Assembly (NCBI GenBank): GCA_038212015.1
Contig: JBBQUY010000005.1
Span: 1-64,000, forward strand
Length of the DNA stretch: 64,000 bases
Direction of reading: 5' to 3'
Source of the DNA: JAGQUL01 sp038212015
Lineage (GTDB): Bacteria > Actinomycetota > Thermoleophilia > Gaiellales > SKUG01
Made by a program: the position numbers and the translations under genes
Part shown: piece by piece, positions 6,845 to 15,765 of the stretch
Numbering within the stretch: position 1 is the stretch's first letter
Layout of the letters: every line of letters begins with the position of its first letter
The notes under the pieces: model-generated
The model's database searches: none
Told to the model about the DNA's origin: nothing
Seen by the model: only the letters and a program-made list of their open reading frames with translations

Positions 6845-9766
6845 ATGGCTGAAGAAATCGTGGTCCGCGGCGCGCGGGAGCACAACCTGAAGGACGTCTC
6901 CGTCACGCTGCCGCGAAATCGGCTCATCTGCGTGACCGGGTTGTCGGGATCCGGAAAGTCGAGCCTCGCGTTCGACACCATCTACGCGGAGGGCCAGCGT
7001 CGCTACGTCGAATCGCTGAGCGCATATGCGCGCCAGTTCCTGGGCCAGATGGAAAAGCCAGACGTCGACACGATCGAGGGGCTGTCACCGGCGATCTCGA
7101 TCGACCAGAAGACCACGAGCAAGAACCCCCGCTCGACGGTCGGCACGGTCACCGAGGTGTACGACTACCTGCGACTGCTTTTTGCGCGTGTGGGTCATCC
7201 GCACTGCCCGACGTGCGGGCTGCCGATCGAGGCGCAGTCGATCGAGCAGATCCTCGATTCGATCGAGCTGCACGAGGACGGCACGCGCCTGATGGTGCTC
7301 GCGCCGCTCGTGCGCATGCGCAAGGGCGAGTTCCACAAGCTGTTCGACGAGGTGCGCCGCGACGGCTTCACCCGCGTGCTCGTGGACGGGGACCTTCGCA
7401 ACCTCGATGAAGAGGACGAGATCCGCCTCGACAAGAAATTCAAGCACGACATCGACGTCGTCGTGGACCGCGTGTCGATCAAGCACGGCATCCGCCGCCG
7501 GCTCGCCGACTCGGTGGAGACTGCGCTTCGTCTGGCCGATGGGCTCGTGGCGGTGCGGACGGTCCCACGCGAGGGTGAAGGCGATCCCGTCGAGCGCACG
7601 TATTCCGAGCGCTTCGCCTGTCCGAAGGGGCACGTGTCGCTTCCCGAGCTCGAGCCGCGCATCTTCTCGTTCAACAATCCGCATGGCGCCTGCCCCCAGT
7701 GCACCGGGCTGGGCTACACGCGCGAGGTCGATCCCGACCTGATCGTGGCCGACCAGGACATCTCGATCGCCGATGGCGCGCTCGCGCCCGGCACGGTGAG
7801 CGGCGGTTACTACCAGAACCTGATCGCGGCGATCTGCGACCACTGGGACATCCCGATGGACGCCCCATGGCGCGAGCTCGAGGGCTGGCAGCAGGACGTG
7901 TTCCTGTGGGGCACGCCCGAAGGTGAGCGCGTGCCGGTGACGTATCGCAACCGGCGAGGTCGAACACGCACCTATCGGATGAAGTTCGAGGGCTTCATCA
8001 ACCATTTCCAGCGACGCTACGCCGACACCGAGAGCGAGATGGTGCGCGACGGAATCGAGCGCTTCATGTTCGACTCGGCGTGCGAAGCCTGCAACGGCGA
8101 TCGACTGCGCCCGGAATCGCTCGCGGTCACCGTCGGCGGCACCAACATCGCGGAGGTGTCGAGCTACGACGTCGCGACCGCCGTGGCGTGGCTCGAGGAC
8201 CTCGAGCTGTCGGATCAGGAGATGATGATCGCGCGCCGCATCGTGCGCGAGATCAAGGAGCGCCTGCAGTTCCTCGCCGACGTCGGCGTCGGGTACCTTG
8301 GCCTCGGGCGTGCGGCGCGCACGCTCTCCGGCGGCGAGGCGCAGCGAATTCGCCTCGCAACGCAGATCGGGTCGAGCCTCGTCGGTGTGCTGTACATCCT
8401 GGACGAGCCGTCGATCGGGCTGCACCAGCGTGACAACGGCAAGCTGCTCGGCACGCTCACGCGCCTGCGCGACCTCGGCAACACGGTCCTCGTCGTCGAG
8501 CACGACGAGGAGACGATGCGTGAGTGCGACTACCTCGTCGACATGGGTCCGGGTGCGGGCGAGCACGGCGGCGAGGTCGTCGCGGCCGGCACCTTCGCGC
8601 AGGTCGCCAAGGCCAAGGGCTCGATCACGGCCGACTTCCTGTCCGGCAAGCGACGCATCGAGATCCCCGAACGAATCCTCGAGGGCGACGAGTGGTTCAC
8701 GGTGCGCGGAGCAGCGGAGAACAACCTGCAGGACGTCGACGTGTCGATCCCGGTGGGGCGCCTCACCTGCGTGACGGGGGTCTCGGGCAGTGGCAAGTCC
8801 ACGCTCGTCAACGAGATCATCTACAAGGCCGTCGCCACGAAGCTCAACCGTGCGCGCAAGCGTGCAGGTGCGCACAAGTCGATCGAAGGTCTCGAGTACT
8901 TTGACAAGGTCATCGATGTCGACCAGGCACCGATCGGTCGCACGCCGCGCTCGAACCCGGCGACGTACACTGGGCTGTTCGACCACATCAGGACCCTGTA
9001 CGCGAAGGTTCCGGAAGCGCGCATGCGCGGCTACAAGGCGGGGCGCTTCTCGTTCAACGTGAAGGGCGGTCGCTGCGAGACCTGCAAGGGCGACGGAACG
9101 ATCAAGATCGAGATGCACTTCCTGCCGGACGTGTACGTGCCGTGCGAGATCTGCCACGGCAAGCGCTACAACTCCGAGACGCTCGAGGTTCGCTACAACG
9201 GCAAGTCGATCGCCGACGTACTGCACATGAGCGTGGAGGAAGCCGTCGAGTTCTTCGGGAAGATCCCGACGCTCCGGCGTCGTCTGCAGGCGCTGTCGGA
9301 CGTCGGTCTCGACTACATCCGCCTGGGCCAGCCCGCCACGACGCTCTCGGGTGGCGAGGCGCAGCGCGTGAAGCTGGCGACGGAGCTTGCGAAGGTCCAG
9401 ACCGGGCGCACCCTGTACATCCTCGACGAGCCCACGACCGGCCTGCACTTCGCCGACATCGAGAAGCTCATGGAGGTCGTGCTCAAGCTGCGCGAACAGG
9501 GCAACACCGTGCTCGTGATCGAGCACAACCTCGACGTGATCAAGTGCGCCGACTACATCATCGACATGGGCCCTGAAGGTGGGTCCGGGGGTGGAGAGGT
9601 GCTGGCTGTCGGCACGCCGGAGCAGGTCGCTGCGGTCGAGGCGTCCTACACCGGGCAGTACCTGGCCAAGCTCGTGGAACCGGACGTGGACGGCGTCGAC
9701 GACGTGGTCGTGGCGCGGCCCAGGAAGCGAGCGTCCCGGAAGAAGACCGCCGCCGCGACGAGGTAG
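6845..9766 (+). CDS. uvrA: UvrABC excinuclease subunit A
   Basis: Dimeric ABC-type ATPase that finds DNA lesions and loads UvrB. 973 residues, full length. Two nucleotide sites are visible: Walker A GLSGSGKSS and GVSGSGKST, ABC signatures LSGGEAQRIRLA and LSGGEAQRVKLA, Walker B ILDEPSIGLH and ILDEPTTGLH. Zinc modules are present as CPTCGL, CPQCTGLG and CETCKGDG...CEICHGKR. The C-terminus ends in a basic tail (RPRKRASRKK). The start MAEEIVVRGAREHNL is the family norm and fits the leaderless promoter; a perfect SOS box lies 32 bp upstream. Confidence 0.98.
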   Translation: MAEEIVVRGAREHNLKDVSVTLPRNRLICVTGLSGSGKSSLAFDTIYAEGQRRYVESLSAYARQFLGQMEKPDVDTIEGLSPAISIDQKTTSKNPRSTVGTVTEVYDYLRLLFARVGHPHCPTCGLPIEAQSIEQILDSIELHEDGTRLMVLAPLVRMRKGEFHKLFDEVRRDGFTRVLVDGDLRNLDEEDEIRLDKKFKHDIDVVVDRVSIKHGIRRRLADSVETALRLADGLVAVRTVPREGEGDPVERTYSERFACPKGHVSLPELEPRIFSFNNPHGACPQCTGLGYTREVDPDLIVADQDISIADGALAPGTVSGGYYQNLIAAICDHWDIPMDAPWRELEGWQQDVFLWGTPEGERVPVTYRNRRGRTRTYRMKFEGFINHFQRRYADTESEMVRDGIERFMFDSACEACNGDRLRPESLAVTVGGTNIAEVSSYDVATAVAWLEDLELSDQEMMIARRIVREIKERLQFLADVGVGYLGLGRAARTLSGGEAQRIRLATQIGSSLVGVLYILDEPSIGLHQRDNGKLLGTLTRLRDLGNTVLVVEHDEETMRECDYLVDMGPGAGEHGGEVVAAGTFAQVAKAKGSITADFLSGKRRIEIPERILEGDEWFTVRGAAENNLQDVDVSIPVGRLTCVTGVSGSGKSTLVNEIIYKAVATKLNRARKRAGAHKSIEGLEYFDKVIDVDQAPIGRTPRSNPATYTGLFDHIRTLYAKVPEARMRGYKAGRFSFNVKGGRCETCKGDGTIKIEMHFLPDVYVPCEICHGKRYNSETLEVRYNGKSIADVLHMSVEEAVEFFGKIPTLRRRLQALSDVGLDYIRLGQPATTLSGGEAQRVKLATELAKVQTGRTLYILDEPTTGLHFADIEKLMEVVLKLREQGNTVLVIEHNLDVIKCADYIIDMGPEGGSGGGEVLAVGTPEQVAAVEASYTGQYLAKLVEPDVDGVDDVVVARPRKRASRKKTAAATR

Positions 9767-9791
9767 TCGTCACGACGGCGGTCGAGGTGGT

Positions 9792-9807
9792 CGGACGCGA
9801 GCGTCCG
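9792..9807. terminator. Short hairpin between convergent uvrA and Flp pilin genes
   Basis: CGGACG-CGAG-CGTCCG stem in the 53-bp gap between the two converging genes. It could end transcription from either side, but there is no clear U tract. Confidence 0.35.
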
Positions 9808-9819
9808 TATGGAGGCGTG

Positions 9820-9990
9820 TCAGGTGAACACGGCCGTGACGCGCTCGATGAGCGAGCCTGCCGTATCGCCAAGCAGCTGCATCGCCAACATGACGGCGAG
9901 CGTGATGACTGCCAGCACGATGGCGTACTCGGCCATCGTCTGCCCGTCCTCCGAACGTCGCGCCGCGTCCGCATTGGTATCGCGGTGCAT
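9820..9990 (-). CDS. Flp/Fap-type class IVb pilin
   Basis: Major subunit precursor of Tad/Flp pili or a pseudopilin. 56 residues. It has a short charged leader (MHRDTNADAARRSED), then the class IVb signature GQTMAEYAIVLAVITLAVMLAMQLLG, with the processing site expected at G/QTMAEY and the Glu at mature position ~5. The ATG at 9990 has a GGAG ribosome site ~12 bases upstream; a frame reading up to 10104 adds residues unlike any leader. No other tad genes are in this window, so the prepilin peptidase and assembly ATPase must lie elsewhere. Confidence 0.88.
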   Translation of the reverse strand: MHRDTNADAARRSEDGQTMAEYAIVLAVITLAVMLAMQLLGDTAGSLIERVTAVFT

Positions 9991-10137
9991 GATTCCGACT
10001 CCGATCAGGTGTAGTACGAATGATGCGGAGGGCAGGACGCCACGAAGCGTGTCGTACGCCCCCCGGCAGAAGGCTCCGACCCCGCTATCGGCAATTCCTT
10101 GCACGTTCCTGAATCCCCGGATCGGACAATCGGCCGA

Positions 10138-10935
10138 TCAGCTGGTCGATGCGTGGAGCAATCGGGAGTCGACGATCGGCACGCCACCCACGCTCGCGCG
10201 CACGACCATGAGCACGTCACGGTCGAACACGTCGATGGGGTCGAACGTCGCCGGATCGACCGTGGCGACGTCCTCCACGAGCAGCGAGACGCCGGCGTCC
10301 GCGAGCCGCGCCTCGGCACGAGCGCGCTGGCGAAACAGCGAGCGCTCGCCAGCCGCGGCGCTCTCGGCCACCGCATCGAGCGCCCGAGGCACGGCCGTCG
10401 CCGCGTCGCGCGCCCCCGCGTGGAGCTCCGTACTGGCGGTGCCGAGCGGAATGCCGTCCGGATCGCGTGGCGTCGCCACGGCGCGCACCTCCACGGGCAG
10501 CAGCAGGTCGCGCGCGACGTCGCGCAGCATGCGGGCGTGGTCGAAGTGCTTTTCACCGACGTAGACGACGTCGGGGCGGATGATGCCGAGCTGCTGGGCA
10601 TCCGCGGTCGCGAGGTGCGCGAGCTCCGGCTGCCTGGTGGGGACGACGCGGATCGTGGCGTGTTCCACGAGCGGACCGGGCCTGGGTCGCCACAGCAGGT
10701 CCGCGCCGGCACCGCGAGCGGCCGATTCGTCGGAACGCTCGTGGTATGCGGGGGTGCCGTCGGCGCGCACGATGGTGACGATCACCAGGTCGCATTGGGC
10801 TTTCGCACGACGTACGAGCGCGACGTGCCCGTCGTGCAGGTCGCCTCGGGTCGGTACCAGTCCGACGCGATCACCGCGTGTGTGGGCGACATCGACCTGA
10901 TGTCGGACTTCCTCGGACGTGGTGATGACCCTCAT
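10138..10935 (-). CDS. PanC-like protein with lost active-site motifs
   Basis: Homologue of pantothenate synthetase, which joins pantoate and beta-alanine using ATP. The HIGH-type nucleotide motif survives (VPTRGDLHDGHVALV), as does the fold signature IRPDVVYVGEKHF. However the family PTMG is PTRG here, the NPxQF pantoate-binding segment is replaced by RADGTPAYHERSDES, GEKDxQQ is GEKHFDH, and the SSRN motif is LGTAST. The protein (265 residues) keeps the fold but lacks most pantoate-binding and catalytic residues. It overlaps the DUF2520 gene by 4 bp (ATGA). It may be an altered-specificity paralogue; another panC may exist elsewhere. Confidence 0.8.
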   Translation of the reverse strand: MRVITTSEEVRHQVDVAHTRGDRVGLVPTRGDLHDGHVALVRRAKAQCDLVIVTIVRADGTPAYHERSDESAARGAGADLLWRPRPGPLVEHATIRVVPTRQPELAHLATADAQQLGIIRPDVVYVGEKHFDHARMLRDVARDLLLPVEVRAVATPRDPDGIPLGTASTELHAGARDAATAVPRALDAVAESAAAGERSLFRQRARAEARLADAGVSLLVEDVATVDPATFDPIDVFDRDVLMVVRASVGGVPIVDSRLLHASTS

Positions 10936-11867
10936 GACGGCTCCCGTGGTGGATCGACGAATTGGGTCGGGTCGAGGATCGCCTCGAGCACGGCGCGGTG
11001 GGCATCCATGTCGAGACGGCCCGCGGTGAATGCCTGGTTGGCGGCCGTCGCGACGATCGGGATGAACAGCGCGTCGGCCTGGCTGCCGGACACGCGAACG
11101 GCGGCGACCTGTGCCGCCACGGCTGCCGCATCGCCACGCAGAATCGGCCCGGCGAGCGACTCCACGGGACCGATGCGCACTGCGCGCTCGACGGCCGAGG
11201 CTGCGAGTCGGCCATAGGCGCCGCGTGCGACACCCTCATGCAGCGACGCTTCGGCTGCCAGTTCGTCGACCGACGCGAGCAGCACGGCGGGGCCGTTGCC
11301 CGCAAGCGTGCAGCAGGCAGCATGGAGTGCCCACGTGCCCGCGCCGGTGCCGAGGTCGAACGGGCGCAGCGCCAGTGCGTGCGCGAGTGCGTGCAGGAAC
11401 GTGCGGGTGGCCTCGTCCGCTGCACCGATGGCTGCGCCAGCGCCGGCGAGCGCGTCGGGGTCGGCGTCGTGATCTGCCACCGAGGCGACCGGGTGCAGGA
11501 CACCGAGGTCGTGGTTGGGACCTGCGAGCGGTGCGAGCACGTCGATGCCGCCGCGGGCGGACGTCGAGACGATGCGCAGGTGGATCGGGACCGATCGAGG
11601 TGGCCGTCCGCGGAGTTGCTGGACGACCGCTGGGAGGGCATCGTCCGGAACGCACAGCAGGAGACAGTCCACGAGCTGCGACGCAGCCACCGGGTCCTCA
11701 TGTGCGGGGACCCCCAGCACGCGCGTGGCGCGATCGCGACCCTCGGCCGTGGCAGCGGCCACATGCACGAGTTCGAGGCCCTGCTGCTGCAGGGCGCGGC
11801 CGATGGCGAGGCCGAGGCGTCCGGCACCGACGATGCCAAAGCGCAGTGGTCCGAGCTCCAGTTCCAC
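10932..11867 (-). CDS. Rossmann-like DUF2520 family protein
   Basis: NAD(P)-binding Rossmann domain at the N-terminus (RFGIVGAGRLGLAIGRAL) followed by an all-alpha C-terminal half typical of DUF2520 proteins, which resemble ketopantoate reductase and pyrroline-5-carboxylate reductase. 311 residues. Genes of this family are often next to panC, as here (4-bp overlap), so a role near CoA/pantothenate metabolism is plausible but unproven. The GTG start at 11867 lies six bases after a TAGTAT box, giving a leaderless transcript for the two-gene unit. Confidence 0.82.
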   Translation of the reverse strand: MELELGPLRFGIVGAGRLGLAIGRALQQQGLELVHVAAATAEGRDRATRVLGVPAHEDPVAASQLVDCLLLCVPDDALPAVVQQLRGRPPRSVPIHLRIVSTSARGGIDVLAPLAGPNHDLGVLHPVASVADHDADPDALAGAGAAIGAADEATRTFLHALAHALALRPFDLGTGAGTWALHAACCTLAGNGPAVLLASVDELAAEASLHEGVARGAYGRLAASAVERAVRIGPVESLAGPILRGDAAAVAAQVAAVRVSGSQADALFIPIVATAANQAFTAGRLDMDAHRAVLEAILDPTQFVDPPREPS

Positions 11868-11937
11868 GAGGAGATACTAGGAGCACGGTCGGAAGCCACC
11901 GGCGCCACCCCCGCCGCCGCCGGTCGCCGTACCCCGT

Positions 11938-11943
11938 TACAAT
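11938..11943 (+). promoter_or_regulatory. Leaderless promoter -10 box of the FmdB-UDG-tsaE unit
   Basis: TACAAT ends six bases before the ATG at 11950. It is one of the best examples in the window of the TANNNT-N6-ATG arrangement. Confidence 0.6.
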
Positions 11944-11949
11944 CTGCGC

Positions 11950-12201
11950 ATGCCTGTCTACGAGTTCCTGTGCCGCGACTGTGACACCCGCTATGACGAC
12001 CTGCTCGGCATCGACGAGCCGATGGACGATCAGGCGTGCCCCGACTGCACGTCCACCGATGTCGTGAAGCTCTACTCGCCGTTCCGGGCGAAGGTCTCGA
12101 GCGGCGGCCAGACCGTCCAGATCGACGGCTGCCTGCCTGGTCCCGCCGGTCAGGGCCGCAGCGGCGGCGGTTGCTGCGGCGGTGGCTGCGGCGGCTGCTG
12201 A
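11950..12201 (+). CDS. FmdB-family zinc ribbon protein
   Basis: Small putative regulatory protein with the FmdB zinc ribbon: start MPVYEFLCRDC, two CxxC knuckles (CRDC and CPDC) ~25 residues apart. The 83-residue protein ends in a Gly/Cys-rich tail (GGGCCGGGCGGC) that could bind metal. Function in the family is not established. Its stop codon shares a base with the start of the uracil-DNA glycosylase gene (TGATG), so the two are translationally coupled. Confidence 0.88.
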   Translation: MPVYEFLCRDCDTRYDDLLGIDEPMDDQACPDCTSTDVVKLYSPFRAKVSSGGQTVQIDGCLPGPAGQGRSGGGCCGGGCGGC

Positions 12202-13004
12202 TGCACCCGCGCGAGCCCGTCACGCGCGCGGGCCGCATTCGAGCGCGCGACCTCGCGACGGTCGCGCTCGTGGAGGAGTACGCGAGCGGCTGCGAACTGT
12301 GCCGACTCTGCCGTGATCGCCGGGTCGTCGTCACCGGGTCGGGACCCGACGACGCTGACGTGCTCGTCGTCGCCGAAGCACCCGGCTACCACGACGACCG
12401 CACCGGCACCCTGCTCGCCGGCCCGGTCGGGAAGCTGTTCGACGACGTTCTCGCCGACGCGGGCCTCGCGCGCGACAAGATCTTCCTCACGAGCGTCGTG
12501 AAGTGCCGCCCGCCGACGGGCCGCACACCATTTCCGGACGAGGTCGAATCCTGCGAGGGCTGGCTGTTTCGCGAGATCCAGCTCGTGCAGCCCAAGGTCG
12601 TGGTGACGCTCGGCGCGCTCGCGCTGCGCCTGGTCACCGGCCGTCAGGAGCAGATCCGCGAAGTGCACGGCGCGATGCTCCACGCCCACGTCCAGGGCCG
12701 CGACGTCGTCGTCTGGCCGCTGTTTCACCCCGCTGCGGCGCTGCACGTGCCGTCGCTTGCTGCGGAGCTGCGAACCGACGCCCGCGCGCTCGGTGCGCTC
12801 CTGCAGGGTGCGCGGTCGGAGACTCCGAAAGCTGCACCACCCGCACCACCCGCATCACCCGCATCGCCCGACCCAACGTCTCATGCTGATGCGGTCACGA
12901 ACGTCGAGGCGGCGGTCGCTGGACCGTCCGACGCGCCCCCCGCGCCAGATTCCGTGCGCGATGAACCCGACACCGGCGAGCCGCAGCTCGCGTTCGACGT
13001 CTGA
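12201..13004 (+). CDS. Family 4 (Fe-S) uracil-DNA glycosylase
   Basis: Removes uracil from DNA to start base-excision repair. 267 residues. Family-4 motifs are visible: AEAPGYHDD (catalytic GEAPGxxED box), FLTSVVKCRPP, and the FHPAAAL box carrying the conserved His. Four cysteines (two in CELCRLC, one in VKCRPP, one in VESCEGW) are placed to hold the family's [4Fe-4S] cluster. After residue ~205 there is a Pro/Ala-rich, probably disordered extension (APPAPPASPAS) ending in EPQLAFDV. It is coupled by TGATG junctions to FmdB upstream and tsaE downstream. Confidence 0.92.
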   Translation: MHPREPVTRAGRIRARDLATVALVEEYASGCELCRLCRDRRVVVTGSGPDDADVLVVAEAPGYHDDRTGTLLAGPVGKLFDDVLADAGLARDKIFLTSVVKCRPPTGRTPFPDEVESCEGWLFREIQLVQPKVVVTLGALALRLVTGRQEQIREVHGAMLHAHVQGRDVVVWPLFHPAAALHVPSLAAELRTDARALGALLQGARSETPKAAPPAPPASPASPDPTSHADAVTNVEAAVAGPSDAPPAPDSVRDEPDTGEPQLAFDV

Positions 13005-13483
13005 TGCCGTCGCTCGCGCTTCCGACGCTCGCGGCGACCGAACGCCTCGCCGCCACCCTCGCGCCGCTGCTGCGCGAGGGCGACGTCGTCGAACTCATCG
13101 GTGACCTCGGCGCCGGCAAGACGACCTTCGTCGGTGCCCTCGCGCGCTCACTCGGCAGCGTCGAACCCGCACGCAGCCCGACCTACACCGTCGCGCACCG
13201 CTACGAACTCGCCGACGGACGCTGGCTCGCGCACCTGGACTGCTACCGCTCGACCGGCCCGCTCGACGACGCCGCCTGGGGCGACCTGGAGCCCTACTTC
13301 GACGGCGGCATCGCCTGCATTGAATGGCCCGACGCGATCCGCCCCTGGATCGCCGAACGCCCGACCTGGCGCCTCCAGCTCGACGTGGTCACGCTCGACG
13401 CCCGAGTTGCCCGCCTGACCGCGCCCGAGGATCGTCGCGATGACGTCGTCGCCGCGGTGATCGCCCACCTCGCGCTCGACTGA
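13004..13483 (+). CDS. tsaE: tRNA t6A synthesis ATPase TsaE
   Basis: P-loop ATPase that supports the TsaB-TsaD complex in making N6-threonylcarbamoyladenosine on tRNAs. 159 residues. Walker A GDLGAGKTTF at residues ~33-42, then SPTYTVAHRY (family SPTFTLxxxY), HLDCYR and IEWPDAIRPW, all diagnostic. The ATG overlaps the stop of the glycosylase gene by one base (TGATG). tsaB-rimI follows after a 138-bp gap that contains a strong hairpin and a separate promoter box. Confidence 0.95.
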   Translation: MPSLALPTLAATERLAATLAPLLREGDVVELIGDLGAGKTTFVGALARSLGSVEPARSPTYTVAHRYELADGRWLAHLDCYRSTGPLDDAAWGDLEPYFDGGIACIEWPDAIRPWIAERPTWRLQLDVVTLDARVARLTAPEDRRDDVVAAVIAHLALD

Positions 13484-13503
13484 ATCCGACGCGTCGGCAC
13501 ACC

Positions 13504-13552
13504 GAGGTGTGGTCATCTACCTTCCCTGTGGGACAGCAGATGACCACACCTC
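13504..13552. repeat. Perfect 15-bp inverted repeat between tsaE and tsaB-rimI
   Basis: GAGGTGTGGTCATCT and its exact complement flank a 19-nt loop that itself can pair CCC with GGG. No U tract follows, so it is not a classic terminator. It separates tsaE from tsaB-rimI, 57 bp before the tsaB promoter box. Confidence 0.7.
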
Positions 13553-13608
13553 CCGGAATCAGTGGGTGGATTGCTGACCGATGCGGCCCGCGCTCGCGCC
13601 GAGCCCCC

Positions 13609-13614
13609 TAGACT
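13609..13614 (+). promoter_or_regulatory. Leaderless promoter -10 box of tsaB-rimI
   Basis: TAGACT lies seven bases before the ATG at 13622. The tsaB-rimI/tsaD pair therefore probably has its own promoter, separate from tsaE. Confidence 0.5.
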
Positions 13615-13621
13615 CCCGGCG

Positions 13622-14691
13622 ATGCCTGTGCTCTGTCTCGATACCGCAACCGCGACGCCGGTCGTCGCTCTCGTCGGCGATGACGGCGTGCTGCGTGCCG
13701 GACGCGTGATCGACGCACGCGCGCAGGCGGTGCTCGGCGCGATCGACGAAGTCCTGATCGAGGCCGGCGTTGCGAAGTCCGAACTCACGGCGCTCGTCGT
13801 CGGGATGGGGCCGGGGACGTTCACCGGCCTGCGCGTGGGCGTGTCCACCGCACGCGGGATCGCCGAGACCCTTCGTATCCCGCTGCATGGCGAGTCGTCG
13901 CTGTTCGTCGCCGGCGCCAGTCACGCGACGCCCGGTGGGCCACCGGTACGAGCGGTGCTCGCCGCAGGTCGCGGCGAGTGCTTCGTGCAGGACATCTGCA
14001 TGCTGGAAGACGGCGCGCTGCGCGCGCAGGGAAATTCGGCGGTCGTCCCTGCGGCTGACGCGGGCGAGCCGACGCCGATCACGCCAGAGGGACTCGCGTA
14101 CGCGGGGTATCGATGCTGGCGCGCCCGCGAGCGCGGCGCGTTCACCGGCGATCCGCTCGAGACGGTCCCGAACTACGGCCGTGCACCTGATGCGGATCCG
14201 CCGCGCATGCACGTCACCTACGACGAACTGACGTCCGACGACCTCGACGCGCTGCTCGTGCTCGAGGCGCGCTGCTTCGAGACGCCGTGGACGCGCGAGA
14301 TGTACGCGTCCGAGTTCGCGCGCTCGCGCGAGGACGTCGCGCTGCTCGCCGCACGCGACGCCGGCGCGAACGGGCGCCTCGTCGGTGCGGCGATCGCCGC
14401 GCGCATCGGCGACTGCTGGCACATCATGAACGTGCTCGTCGACCCGATCGCCCGCGGCCGCGGCATCGCCGCACGCCTCGTCGTGGACCTGCTCGCGTGC
14501 ACCGACGCGCTCGGCTCGGGGGAGGGCTGGACGCTGGAGGTGCGCGACGGCAACGACGCCGCGATCGCCCTCTACGAACGACACGGCTTCGAGTCGGTCG
14601 GCCGGCGACCGGGCTACTACGAAGACACGGGCGACGACGCGATCGTGATGTGGCTGCGAACCGAATCGGCCGCGTACGCGAAGGAACCCTC

Positions 14692-14695
<4 letters not shown>
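13622..14695 (+). CDS. TsaB-RimI fusion (t6A synthesis / ribosomal N-acetyltransferase)
   Basis: Two enzymes in one 357-residue chain. Residues ~1-200 are TsaB (start MPVLCLDTATATPVVAL, then GMGPGTFTGLRVGVSTARG), the non-catalytic partner of TsaD. Residues ~205-345 are a RimI-type GNAT domain: FETPWTREMY, HIMNVLVDP, the acetyl-CoA loop RGRGIA, and LYERHGFESVGRRPGYY. RimI acetylates the N-terminal Ala of ribosomal protein S18. The fusion is known from other actinobacteria. The GTG start of tsaD overlaps its stop by 4 bp. The ATG at 13622 fits both the TsaB N-terminus and the promoter box. Confidence 0.94.
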
Positions 14696-15762
<1,067 letters not shown>

Positions 15763-15765
15763 CCA

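Noticed and set aside
7085..9526. 813-residue open frame antisense to uvrA
   Set aside because: It lies wholly opposite uvrA and has no recognisable domain. Long antisense frames are expected in G/C-third-position genes.
13578..13585. ACCGATGC as a third sigma-28 promoter before tsaB
   Set aside because: No TCAA/TAAA box at 15-16 bases upstream, and a better TAGACT box sits seven bases before the ATG.
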